A stretch of 49,951 nt of DNA. Origin: Actinomycetota bacterium. Lineage in GTDB: Bacteria; Actinomycetota; Thermoleophilia; Gaiellales; Gaiellaceae. Made by a program: the position numbers and the translations under genes. The stretch is from the NCBI GenBank assembly GCA_005884575.1, contig VAWW01000066.1, forward strand, positions 1 to 49,951. Reading direction: 5' to 3'. Below, piece by piece: positions 7,657 to 16,111 of the stretch. Position 1 is the first letter of the stretch. Each line of letters starts with the position of its first letter. The notes beneath the pieces are model-generated. The model saw nothing but the letters and a program-made list of their open reading frames with translations. It was not told the DNA's origin and did not search any database.

Positions 7657-9726
7657 GTGCCCGCGGCGCAGCTCTCCTCCCGTGATGACGCGGCGGCGCT
7701 GCGCGGCGGATTGAGGCCGTTGCTGGAGCCGCGCTCGCTCGCGATCGTCGGCGCGTCCGACCGCCAGGGCGCGCAATGGGCGCTCGTCGAGAACGCGAAG
7801 CGGGGCGGCGTCGAGGTCTGGCCGGTCAATCCGTCGCGCGCCGAGGTGCTCGGACTGCGGTGTCATCCGAGCGTCGCGGCTCTCCCGGGAGCACCCGACG
7901 TCGTGCTGCTCGCGGTCGGGCACGAGCGCGTCGAGCAGGCGTTCGCGGATGCGGTCGAGGCCGGCTGCCGGACCTTCGTCCTGCCGGGCCTGGGCAACGA
8001 GGCGGGACATGCGGGGCCGCCGGTCGCCGCCGCGATCGCCGCGCGCGCCGCCGAAACCGGGGCCGCCGTGCTCGGGCCGAACTGCATGGGGATTGCGATT
8101 CCGGGCGGTGCCTCCTGCTGGCTCGGCACGCTCCCGCAGACGTTCAGCCCCGGCCGCGTCGCCGTCGTCACTCAGTCGGGCTCGACCGGCGAGGCCCTCA
8201 CCGCACTCGGTCCGCGGATCGGCTTCCGCTGCGTGATCTCGAGCGGGGCCGAGATGATCCGGGACGCCTCCGACTTCTGCGCGCTGCTCGCTGCGGACGA
8301 CGAAACGCGCGTCGTGGGCCTGTTCCTCGAGACGGTCCGCCGCCCGGCCGCGTTCGCGCACGCCCTCGAGTTGCTGGCCGAGGCGGGCAAGCCGGTCGTC
8401 TGCTTGAAGGTCGGCCGCTCGCGCGCGGGCGCGCGTGCGACCGTCGCGCACACGGGGGCGATCGCGGGCTCGAGCCGCGCCTTCTCGGCCGTCCTGCGGC
8501 GCTTCGGCGCGCTCGAGATCGATGACTTTCCCGAGCTCGTCGAGACGCTCGAGGTGCTGGGACGTCGCCGCGTCGTGCGGGGGACACGCATCGCGGCGAT
8601 TTCGGAGTCGGGCGGCGAGGCCGCACTCCTCGCAGACGCAGCCGAGGCCGCCGGGATTCCGTTTGCGCCCCTGCAGCCCGCGCTCGCCGACGCGCTGCGC
8701 GCGGAGTTCCCGAACTACCGCTCGCCGGACAACCCGCTGGACGCGTGGGCAGTCGATGCGGTCGAGAAGGTCTTCCCGCGCTCGCTCGAGCTGCTGGCGC
8801 GGTCCGGCGAGTTCGACATCCTCGTCGCGCAGGTCGACCACTCGCAGTTCCGCGGCTCGTGGGAGCAGGACTGGACGCAGCTGATCGTCCGTGCGCTCGC
8901 CGACGCGGTCGAGGACACGGACGTGTTTCCCGCGGTGACGACGATCCAGACCGCGGACGCGCTGCCGGCGCTCGCGGCGTTGGCCCGCGAGCTGGACCTG
9001 CCGCTGCTGCGCGGCTCGGGCGCGGCGATCCGGGCGCTCGCGCGCGTCGCGCTACGGCGGCCGCCGGTCGCGGTCGACCCCGAGCCCGCGTCGCCCGTCG
9101 ACGTCTCCGACCTGCTCGCGGCCGACGGGCCGCAGCCCGAGCACGATTCGGCCTCTGTGCTCGAGCGCTACGGGATCGCGTTCCCGCCGCGGCGGCGCGC
9201 ATCATCTCCGGAGGAAGCGGCCGAGGCCGCAGCCGCGCTCGGCTTCCCCGTCGTCGTCAAGGTCGACGGTCCCGCGCACAAGGGGGCGGGCGTGGTGCTC
9301 GGTGTCGCCTCGCCGGAAGCCGCCGCGGAGCATGCCGCGCGGCTCGGCGGCCGCGTGCTCGTCGCGCGCCAGGTCGAGCCGGGCGCCGAGGCGCTCTGCG
9401 GCGTCGCGCGCGACCCTGACTTCGGGCCGCTCGTCACCGTGGGTATCGGCGGCGCCGCGGCCGAGGCGCTCTCACTGGCCGCCGTCGCGCTCGCGCCGCT
9501 CGACCGTCGGACGGCGCTCGAGCTCGTCGACGAGGCGCCCGGCCTCGCGGCCGGGGCGAGCCCGGCGGCGCGTGAGGCGCTGGCCGCGATCCTCGTCGCG
9601 CTCGGCCGGCTGGCGCTCGAGCATCCCGAGGTCGCCGAGATCGACCTGAACCCGGTGATCCTGCGCGACGACGGCGCCGTCGCCGTCGACGCGCTCGTCG
9701 TCGTCGACCGAGGAGGAAGCGAATGA
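7657..9726 (+). CDS. Acyl-CoA synthetase, NDP-forming type (acetate-CoA ligase family)
   Basis: The 689-residue protein fuses the alpha and beta parts of ADP-forming acyl-CoA synthetases. It has a CoA-binding Rossmann domain (L-A-I-V-G-A-S-D near residue 30), two succinyl-CoA-ligase-like flavodoxin domains and a C-terminal ATP-grasp domain from about 490. His265 in V-A-H-T-G-A-I-A-G matches the phosphorylated histidine of the family. The reaction would be acyl-CoA + NDP + Pi to or from acid + CoA + NTP; the acyl group cannot be read from sequence. It starts with GTG, has no Shine-Dalgarno, and its stop overlaps the ATG of the enoyl-CoA hydratase gene, so the two probably act in one CoA-thioester pathway. 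Confidence 0.9.
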   Translation: MPAAQLSSRDDAAALRGGLRPLLEPRSLAIVGASDRQGAQWALVENAKRGGVEVWPVNPSRAEVLGLRCHPSVAALPGAPDVVLLAVGHERVEQAFADAVEAGCRTFVLPGLGNEAGHAGPPVAAAIAARAAETGAAVLGPNCMGIAIPGGASCWLGTLPQTFSPGRVAVVTQSGSTGEALTALGPRIGFRCVISSGAEMIRDASDFCALLAADDETRVVGLFLETVRRPAAFAHALELLAEAGKPVVCLKVGRSRAGARATVAHTGAIAGSSRAFSAVLRRFGALEIDDFPELVETLEVLGRRRVVRGTRIAAISESGGEAALLADAAEAAGIPFAPLQPALADALRAEFPNYRSPDNPLDAWAVDAVEKVFPRSLELLARSGEFDILVAQVDHSQFRGSWEQDWTQLIVRALADAVEDTDVFPAVTTIQTADALPALAALARELDLPLLRGSGAAIRALARVALRRPPVAVDPEPASPVDVSDLLAADGPQPEHDSASVLERYGIAFPPRRRASSPEEAAEAAAALGFPVVVKVDGPAHKGAGVVLGVASPEAAAEHAARLGGRVLVARQVEPGAEALCGVARDPDFGPLVTVGIGGAAAEALSLAAVALAPLDRRTALELVDEAPGLAAGASPAAREALAAILVALGRLALEHPEVAEIDLNPVILRDDGAVAVDALVVVDRGGSE

Positions 9727-10547
9727 CCGAGAGCCTCGTCCTCTACGAGAGCCGCGGCCCGGCCGCCTGGCTGACGCTGAACCGGCCGGACAAGCTGAAC
9801 GCGCTCAGCTACGAGCTCGTCCGCGAGCTGCGCGCGGCGATCCGGCGCGTCGCCGAGGACGACGAGGTCAAGGTCGTCGTGCTGACCGGCGCCGGCCGCG
9901 CGTTCTCCGCCGGCTTCGACATCTCGGAGGAGGCGGACTCGCGCGTCGAGGGAGCCGAGCAGTGGCGGCGCATCCTCGCCGACGACGTCGAGCTGACGCT
10001 CGAGCTCTGGTCGCTGCCGAAGCCGACGATCGCTGCCGTGCGCGGGTGGTGCCTCGCCGGCGGCTGCGACCTGGCGATGGCGTGCGACTTGATCGTCGCC
10101 GCCGCCGACGCGCGGTTCGGCGAGCCGGAGATCCGCTACGGCTCAGGTCCCGTGACGCTTCTGATGCCGTTCCTGCTCGGGCAGAAGAAGACGAACGAGC
10201 TGCTGTTCACCGGCGACGCGATCGACGCGGACGAGGCCGAGCGCATCGGGCTCGTCAACCGCGTCGTCGCTGCCGAGGAGCTCGAGGACGCGGTCGACGA
10301 GCTCGTGCGCAAGATCGCGCCGACGCCGCTGCCGGTGCTGAAGCTGACGAAGCTCGCACTGCTGCGCGCGTACGAGGCGATGGGCCTGCGCTCGGCCGTG
10401 CTTTCGAACCTCGACCTGTCCGCGATCCTCAACGCCGCCGAGACGCCCGAGCAGCGGCAGTTCGACGAGATTGTCACGGCGCAGGGGCTGAAGGCGGCGC
10501 TCGCGTGGCGCGACTCCCGCTACGGCGAGGTGCTCGGCCGGCGGTGA
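9723..10547 (+). CDS. Enoyl-CoA hydratase/isomerase family protein
   Basis: This 274-residue crotonase-fold protein has the N-terminal L-N-R-P-D-K-L-N-A-L motif, the first oxyanion-hole segment A-F-S-A-G-F-D-I and the second C-L-A-G-G-C-D-L-A-M, followed by F-G-E-P-E-I-R-Y-G carrying a plausible catalytic glutamate. The family hydrates, isomerises or hydrolyses acyl-CoA thioesters; the exact reaction is not deducible. It overlaps the synthetase gene at its start (ATGA) and the oxidoreductase gene at its end (GTGA), giving a tightly coupled operon. Confidence 0.92.
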   Translation: MTESLVLYESRGPAAWLTLNRPDKLNALSYELVRELRAAIRRVAEDDEVKVVVLTGAGRAFSAGFDISEEADSRVEGAEQWRRILADDVELTLELWSLPKPTIAAVRGWCLAGGCDLAMACDLIVAAADARFGEPEIRYGSGPVTLLMPFLLGQKKTNELLFTGDAIDADEAERIGLVNRVVAAEELEDAVDELVRKIAPTPLPVLKLTKLALLRAYEAMGLRSAVLSNLDLSAILNAAETPEQRQFDEIVTAQGLKAALAWRDSRYGEVLGRR

Positions 10548-11788
10548 GGGTCGTCGTCCTCGGCGGCGGCGTCGTCGGCGTCACGACGGCGTACTACCTC
10601 GCGCGGGACGGCGCCGAGGTCGAGCTCGTCGAGGGTGCGGATGCGATCGGCACCGACGCGACGGGCGGCAACGCGGGGCTGATCGCTCCGGGACACTCCT
10701 TCGCCTGGGCGTCGCCGCGCGCGCCGGGCATGCTCGCGCGGTCGCTGCTCGGCAAGCAGACGGCGATCCAGGTGCGGCTGCGCCCCGACCCGGAGCTCGT
10801 GCGCTGGGGTCTGCGCTTCCTGCGCGAGTGCACCGCCGAGCGCGCGCGGCGCAACACGCTCGTGAAGCTGCGCCTTTGCCAGTACAGCCAGCAGCAGCTC
10901 GACCGGCTCGCCGCCGAGGAGCAGATCGACTACCTCGACGGCCACGGCGGAATCCTCTACCTCTACCGCGACGCGCGGGAGCTGGAGCTCGGCGCGGCGA
11001 AGATGCAGCTCCTCGCTGACCACGGCCAGGAGGTCCGCGTGCTCGACGCGACGGGCGTCGTCGACGTCGATCCCGTGTTCGCGCCGGTGGAGGAGAAGAT
11101 CGCGGGCGCGGTCTACGGCCCGACCGACGCCTCGGGCAACTCGCAGGTGTTCGCGCAGCGCGTCGCCGAAGCCTGCGAGCGTCTCAGCGCGCGCATTCGG
11201 CTCTCGACGAACGTCCGGTCGCTGCGCGCGGACGGCGATCGCATCACCGGCGTCGTCACGGGCGACGGCGTGCTCGAGGCGGACGTCTACGTGCTTGCGC
11301 TCGGCGTCGGCAGCGCCGCGGTCGCGCGGACGATCGCCGTGCGGCTGCCGATCTATCCCGCCAAGGGCTACACAGCGAACTTCCCGATCCACGAAGGCAA
11401 CGCGCCCACGGTCGGCGGCGTCGACGAGGAGCTGCTCGTCGCGTGGGCGCCGCTCGGCGACAAGCTCCGGATGACGTCGACGGCGGAGTTCGCAGGCTAC
11501 GACCGCACGGCCAGGGAATCGGCGTTCGGGAACATCATGCGGCTCGCGCAGGAGCTCTTCCCGGACGCCGCCGACTACGCCGCCGGCGAGCGGCGGGCGT
11601 GCCTGCGGCCGATGACGGCGGACGGCCCGCCGGTGATCGGCAGAGGCCGGTACGCGAACCTGTTCTTCAACACCGGGCACGGCCACATGGGCTGGACGAT
11701 GGCGTGCGGCTCGAGCCGCGCGGTCGCCGACCTGATCCAGGGCCGGCCGCCCGAAATCGACCTGACCGGTATCGGGTACAGGTGGTAA
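10544..11788 (+). CDS. FAD-dependent amino-acid dehydrogenase, DadA/glycine-oxidase-like
   Basis: The 414-residue protein begins directly with a dinucleotide-binding motif (V-V-V-L-G-G-G-V-V-G-V-T-T-A-Y-Y-L) and shows the DadA-type T-G-G-N-A-G-L-I-A-P segment and the C-terminal F-F-N-T-G-H-G-H-M-G-W-T-M-A-C-G-S-S motif. Family members oxidise D-amino acids, glycine or N-methyl amino acids, passing electrons to the respiratory chain or oxygen. The GTG at 10544 overlaps the upstream stop (GTGA). Next to an Asp/Glu-racemase family gene and a peptide-type transporter, a role in amino-acid or N-substituted amino-acid breakdown is the natural reading. Confidence 0.9.
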   Translation: MRVVVLGGGVVGVTTAYYLARDGAEVELVEGADAIGTDATGGNAGLIAPGHSFAWASPRAPGMLARSLLGKQTAIQVRLRPDPELVRWGLRFLRECTAERARRNTLVKLRLCQYSQQQLDRLAAEEQIDYLDGHGGILYLYRDARELELGAAKMQLLADHGQEVRVLDATGVVDVDPVFAPVEEKIAGAVYGPTDASGNSQVFAQRVAEACERLSARIRLSTNVRSLRADGDRITGVVTGDGVLEADVYVLALGVGSAAVARTIAVRLPIYPAKGYTANFPIHEGNAPTVGGVDEELLVAWAPLGDKLRMTSTAEFAGYDRTARESAFGNIMRLAQELFPDAADYAAGERRACLRPMTADGPPVIGRGRYANLFFNTGHGHMGWTMACGSSRAVADLIQGRPPEIDLTGIGYRW

Positions 11789-11799
11789 GACTGCAAGGT

Positions 11800-12567
11800 A
11801 TGGCGATCGCCGACGACGAGACGACGGGCCAGCGCGTCTACCAGGCGCGGCGAGGACAGGTCGCGTACGGATACTCCGTCGGGATCATCTGCCTCGAGTA
11901 CTACCTCCCGTTCATCCCCGGCGATGTCGGCAACGCGTCGACGTACGACTTCCCGGTCATGTACCGCGAGGTGAAGGGCGCGACGTTCGACGCGATCATC
12001 GTGCGGCAGGATCCGGCGATGGCGCCGCTGATCGTCGAGGCGGCGCAGGAGCTCGTCCGCCAGGGCGTGAAGGCCGTGACGAGCGACTGCGGCTACTTCG
12101 GTGCGTACCAGCGCGAGGTCGCCGACGCGGTGCCCGTGCCCGTGTTCCTCTCGAGCCTGATGCAGGCGCCGTTCATCGTGTCGATGCTCGGCCCCGACCG
12201 GAAGGTCGCCGTGCTCGTCGCGAACGGCGCGTCGCTGACCGACCGCGTCCTCGAGCGGATCGGCATCGTCGACACGAGCCGCATCGTCTTCCGCGGGCTC
12301 GAGGACAAGACGGAGTTCCGGCGCACAGTGCTGGACGAGTGCGGCACGCTCGATGTCGACGCGGTCGAGCGCGAGGTCGTGGAGGCCGCGCTGGAGGTGC
12401 AGGCCGAGCATCCGGAGATCGGCGCCGTGCTGCTCGAGTGCAGCGACCTGCCGCCCTACTCGGCGGCGGTCCAGGCGGCGACGGGTCTGCCGGTCTTCGA
12501 CTGGATCGGCTTCATCAACTACGTGCACCAGGCGGTCGACGCGAAGCCGTACACCGGCAGCCTCTGA
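11800..12567 (+). CDS. Aspartate/glutamate racemase family protein
   Basis: The 255-residue protein has the two cysteines expected of cofactor-independent racemases: Cys97 in T-S-D-C-G-Y-F and Cys214 in L-L-E-C-S-D-L-P-P. This places it in the Asp/Glu/hydantoin racemase superfamily. It starts 12 bases after the dehydrogenase stop, and the ATG is preceded by CAAGG. It could supply the correct enantiomer to the DadA-like enzyme, but some relatives are maleate isomerases or decarboxylases, so racemase activity is not certain. Its stop abuts the stop of the convergent gene with no spacer. Confidence 0.85.
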   Translation: MAIADDETTGQRVYQARRGQVAYGYSVGIICLEYYLPFIPGDVGNASTYDFPVMYREVKGATFDAIIVRQDPAMAPLIVEAAQELVRQGVKAVTSDCGYFGAYQREVADAVPVPVFLSSLMQAPFIVSMLGPDRKVAVLVANGASLTDRVLERIGIVDTSRIVFRGLEDKTEFRRTVLDECGTLDVDAVEREVVEAALEVQAEHPEIGAVLLECSDLPPYSAAVQAATGLPVFDWIGFINYVHQAVDAKPYTGSL

Positions 12568-13275
12568 TCAGCCGAGCGCTTCCGCGGCCAGCCGCTCGGC
12601 CTCGGCGAGCGCGGCCTCGGCGAGATACGGGCCGAAGCTGACGCGCGCGACGCCGATTTGCCGGTAGCGGTCGAGCGGGACGCCGGGCTTCACGAGGACG
12701 TTCACCGGCCCGTCGATCCGCCGGACGAGCTCCTCGACGACGTCGTCCGGGGCGAGGATCGGATACGCGCAGTCGGCGCCGGCGGCGAGGTACGCGTTCG
12801 CGCGGGCGACCACATCGTCGACGTCGTCGCCGCCGCGCACGAAGACGTCGACGCGGGCGTTCAGGACGAGCTCCGGCGCGGCGGCGCGCGTCGCGCGCAC
12901 GATCTCGACCTGCTCGTGGAGCCCGAGGAGCCGGCCGCCGCGCGAGTCCTCGAGGTTCATTCCTGCGGCACCCGCCGCGAACGCCGCAGCGGCCGTCCCG
13001 GGCGGGTCGCCGTAGCCGGCCTCGAGATCGGCGGTCACGGGGAGCTCCACCGCGGCCGCGATCCGCTCGACGGCGCGAAGCATCTCCTCCCGCGGCGTCT
13101 GCTCGCCGTCCTCGAAGCCGAGCGCGCGGGCGACGGCGCCGCTGCTCGTCGCGATCGCGCGGCAGCCGGGAAGTGCGGCGAACCGCTTCGCGCTCGCGAC
13201 GTCCCACGCGTTCGGCAGGACCAGCAGCTCCGGACCGTGGTGCAGGGCACGGAGCGTGTCGGCGCGCATGTTCAC
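12568..13275 (-). CDS. Isocitrate lyase/PEP mutase superfamily protein
   Basis: This 235-residue TIM-barrel protein carries the superfamily motifs P-N-A-W-D-V-A-S-A near the N-terminus, D-L-E-A-G-Y-G-D-P, N-L-E-D-S and N-A-R-V-D, which bind Mg2+ and a 2-oxo-acid. The K-K-C-G-H loop of true isocitrate lyases is absent, so C-C lyase, decarboxylase or hydrolase chemistry on a small dicarboxylate is more likely. I favour the GTG at 13275: GAGGAGG lies seven bases upstream and it overlaps the stop of the formamidase-like gene (GTGA). An ATG at 13269 is the alternative. Confidence 0.88.
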   Translation of the reverse strand: MNMRADTLRALHHGPELLVLPNAWDVASAKRFAALPGCRAIATSSGAVARALGFEDGEQTPREEMLRAVERIAAAVELPVTADLEAGYGDPPGTAAAAFAAGAAGMNLEDSRGGRLLGLHEQVEIVRATRAAAPELVLNARVDVFVRGGDDVDDVVARANAYLAAGADCAYPILAPDDVVEELVRRIDGPVNVLVKPGVPLDRYRQIGVARVSFGPYLAEAALAEAERLAAEALG

Positions 13276-15356
13276 GTCACTACCTCCTCGGTCTCCGCGG
13301 GTGTCACCGGCGCCGCCGCGGCGAAGCGCGTGAGCACGTTCTCGGTGATCCGCGAGACGGCGTTGGCGTAGCCGTTGTGCGAGAGGGAGCCGCACCAGGA
13401 GATCGACCCGACTGAGAAGACCGCGCCGCCGCCGGGGAGCTCGTAGAAGACCATGTCTCCACGGACGAAGGGGCTCACCGTGCCGCCTTGCTTCGAGTCG
13501 CTTGACGCGACCTCTTCGACGACGTGCTGGTACGAATCGGAGAAGCCGGTCGCGGACGCGAGCAGCAGCGCGTGCGGCGGCGTCCCGAGCGCGTGATCGA
13601 GCCGGTCGACCTCGAGACCCGCCGCGCCGCCCATCATGATGCCCGCGTCGCCGATCGGGCCCGGCGGGACGCCGTCGAAGATCCACGTGGCGCGCGGGTC
13701 CTCGCTCCCGGGCTCGCGCTCGAACGGCAGCGCACGGTCGAAGCCCTGCGCGGCCATGCCGACGCCGACGAGCCGCTGCGGCGGGCGGCCGCGGTCGCGC
13801 CAGAGGCCGCCCGGCTCGCCGGTCGTCGAGTGGTAGTCCTCCCCGGGCTCGCCGCGCCACGTGCCGGTGCCGCGCCGTCCGCGACGCACCTCGATCACGT
13901 GCGGTCGCTCGGGATCGACGGACGTCACCCAGTAGAAGCCGTTGCCGCCGAGATACATGATCCGGCCGCCGCCCTCGAGGTACGCCTCGAGCCCGTCGAG
14001 CATCGGCGTCGTCCAGTACTCGGGATGGCTGCCGGTGACGACGACGCGATAGCGCTGCAGCAGCTCCGCGCCCTCGGCGTGCAGGTCCTCGTCGGTGATC
14101 ACGTCGACGTCGAAGCCCTTCTCCTCGAGCCAGTCGACGAGATGCAGGTCGGCCGGAAACTGGTGCGCGCTGCGAACGAGCGGCATGTGATAGTGCGGCC
14201 GCATGTTCACGACCGGCCGTAGCCGCGACGAGTAGCACCAGCCGACGCCGTCGCGATGCTTGTCGTAGAGGCCGTTCAGCGGCACCTCGATCGCGTACCG
14301 GTCCTCCGGCTGGTAGTAGTCCTCCATCACGAAGTCGGTGACAGCGACCGGGTTCCCTTCGGCGGCGTGCTCGTTCGCGTACGCGAGGTACGAGAGCGTC
14401 GGCGCGAGGAACGCGATCGGCCCGCGGCTCTCGCCGCGCGGCGGCCGCACGATGAACGGCAGCCATTCCTCGTCCTCACCGGCGCGCAGCCACGCGGCGT
14501 AGACGCCGCTGGGCAGGTCGTCGGGGACCGTCAGCTCGAACGACGGCTCCCAGCCCGCGTCCTCGAGGTCGTCGTCGTGGAAGAAGACGGCGCCGTACTC
14601 GTCCGGAGCGTTCCTCCAGTCGATCTCGCGGCCTGTCCAGTTGTGCCCTGTGACCGCCCGCATCGGCATGTTTACGAGCCGGCCGTCGCGCCCGTTGCCC
14701 GAGACGTCGCGGATGCGATCGCTGCCAATGTCCGCAGAGAAGTCCCACGCGCCGACACCCTCCAGCCGCGGCGCCTCGAGCTTCCCGTTCAGGCCGCGGC
14801 CGAAGACGAGCGGACCGCCGGTTGGCGGCGGAGCGACAGCCGGCTGCTGCGCGACCGCCGCGGCGGGATCGTCCGGAATCGGCCGCAGAGGCCGTTGTTC
14901 GAGCCGCACCTGCTCACCGTCGAATGACGCGGAGACGAACGACCACGTGAACAGGCGAAGCGGCGCGCCGGTGCGAAACGTCTCGTCGCCGAGCCGGAGT
15001 GCGAGCGCGCAGTCGTCGTCCAGGTAGAGCCTCCACGCATCCCCCTGCTCGACGATCCCGCCGCCGGACGTCGTCGGGTAAACCCACGCGGAGAAGGAAA
15101 ACGGACCGTCGACCGGAGACACGTCCTCGACGATCCCGTACGACCCGAGCGGATAGGGCTGCTCGCGGCCCGGATACTCGCCGTCGACGGCCGTCTCGAC
15201 CGCGCGGACCTTGCGGCCGGGGCCGCCTGGCGCGGGATCGCCGTGGAAGAGTCGCACGATCGACGCTTCGAAGCGCGGATGCACGGTGCTGACCATGAAC
15301 CGGATCCGGTCGCCGGGGGCGGCGCTCCAGACATCGCTGTAGCCGACGATGTTCAC
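13272..15356 (-). CDS. N,N-dimethylformamidase large-subunit homologue
   Basis: The 694-residue protein matches the DMFase beta-subunit family. An N-terminal beta-rich part contains a LamG/concanavalin-like segment (about 70-190, F-S-F-S-A-W-V-Y-P), followed by the catalytic domain from about 310. The motif G-S-H-P-E-Y-W (His444, Glu446) corresponds to the His519/Glu521 pair I recall from Paracoccus DMFase. Tyr364 and Tyr323 fall at the spacing expected for its iron-binding tyrosines. That enzyme hydrolyses dimethylformamide to dimethylamine and formate using mononuclear iron. The usual small subunit (about 130 residues) is not encoded nearby, so this is an orphan or self-sufficient form, and its amide substrate is unknown. 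GTG start overlapping the stop of a ribose-type ATPase gene; coupled translation likely. Confidence 0.88.
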   Translation of the reverse strand: MNIVGYSDVWSAAPGDRIRFMVSTVHPRFEASIVRLFHGDPAPGGPGRKVRAVETAVDGEYPGREQPYPLGSYGIVEDVSPVDGPFSFSAWVYPTTSGGGIVEQGDAWRLYLDDDCALALRLGDETFRTGAPLRLFTWSFVSASFDGEQVRLEQRPLRPIPDDPAAAVAQQPAVAPPPTGGPLVFGRGLNGKLEAPRLEGVGAWDFSADIGSDRIRDVSGNGRDGRLVNMPMRAVTGHNWTGREIDWRNAPDEYGAVFFHDDDLEDAGWEPSFELTVPDDLPSGVYAAWLRAGEDEEWLPFIVRPPRGESRGPIAFLAPTLSYLAYANEHAAEGNPVAVTDFVMEDYYQPEDRYAIEVPLNGLYDKHRDGVGWCYSSRLRPVVNMRPHYHMPLVRSAHQFPADLHLVDWLEEKGFDVDVITDEDLHAEGAELLQRYRVVVTGSHPEYWTTPMLDGLEAYLEGGGRIMYLGGNGFYWVTSVDPERPHVIEVRRGRRGTGTWRGEPGEDYHSTTGEPGGLWRDRGRPPQRLVGVGMAAQGFDRALPFEREPGSEDPRATWIFDGVPPGPIGDAGIMMGGAAGLEVDRLDHALGTPPHALLLASATGFSDSYQHVVEEVASSDSKQGGTVSPFVRGDMVFYELPGGGAVFSVGSISWCGSLSHNGYANAVSRITENVLTRFAAAAPVTPAETEEVVT

Positions 15357-16111
15357 GCGGCACCCGTCATCAGCCCGACGAGGTGCGCGCCGGTCGTCTG
15401 GTCGTGCACGTCGATATCGGCGACCTTGCGGCCGAGGCGGAAGACCGCGATGCGGTCGGCGACGCGGAGGACGTGCTGCATGTTGTGGCTGATGAACACG
15501 ATCGCGACGCCGTGCGCCTTCAGGCGCTCGACGAGCGAGAGCACGAGCTCCGTCTGCTTGACGCCGAGCGCGGCGGCGGGCTCGTCCATGATCACGATGT
15601 GGCTGCCCCACAGGACCGCGCGGGTGATCGCGACGGCCTGGCGCTGACCGCCGGAGAGCGCGCTCACCTTCGTCCGCACCGGCGGCAACGTGACGCCGAA
15701 GCGTTCGAAGCCCTCCCGTACCTCCCGCCGCATGGCGGACTTGTGCATGCGGTGGAACGTCTTTCCGAGCATGCCCGGCCCGTACTGCTCACGGCGGAGG
15801 AACACGTTCTCGGCGATGTTGAGCGTCGGGACGAGCGCGAGGTTCTGGAAGACGGTCTCGATGCCGACCGCGCGCGCCTCCGCCGGGTTCGCGAACGACC
15901 GCTCGACGCCGTCGACCGACACGGTTCCCTCGTCCGGGCGCAACGCACCGGACATCACGCCGACCATCGTGCTCTTGCCCGCGCCGTTGTCGCCGATCAG
16001 CCCGAGCACCTCGCCGGCGCGCAGTTCGAGGCTGACGTCGTTCAACGCGGTCACCGCGCCGAAGCGCTTCGTGATCCCCTCGACCGCGAGGACGACGGGC
16101 TGCTCGTTCAC
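15353..16111 (-). CDS. ABC transporter ATP-binding protein, single-domain ribose/fructose type
   Basis: A single nucleotide-binding domain of 252 residues with Walker A L-I-G-D-N-G-A-G-K-S-T, signature A-L-S-G-G-Q-R-Q-A and Walker B I-V-I-M-D-E-P. Most ribose-family ATPases carry two domains (about 500 residues); this short form resembles FrcA-type proteins. The GTG at 16111 overlaps the permease stop (GTGA). It should power the permease and binding protein upstream. Direct coupling to a formamidase-like gene is unusual and suggests that the imported ligand is that enzyme's substrate. Confidence 0.92.
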   Translation of the reverse strand: MNEQPVVLAVEGITKRFGAVTALNDVSLELRAGEVLGLIGDNGAGKSTMVGVMSGALRPDEGTVSVDGVERSFANPAEARAVGIETVFQNLALVPTLNIAENVFLRREQYGPGMLGKTFHRMHKSAMRREVREGFERFGVTLPPVRTKVSALSGGQRQAVAITRAVLWGSHIVIMDEPAAALGVKQTELVLSLVERLKAHGVAIVFISHNMQHVLRVADRIAVFRLGRKVADIDVHDQTTGAHLVGLMTGAA

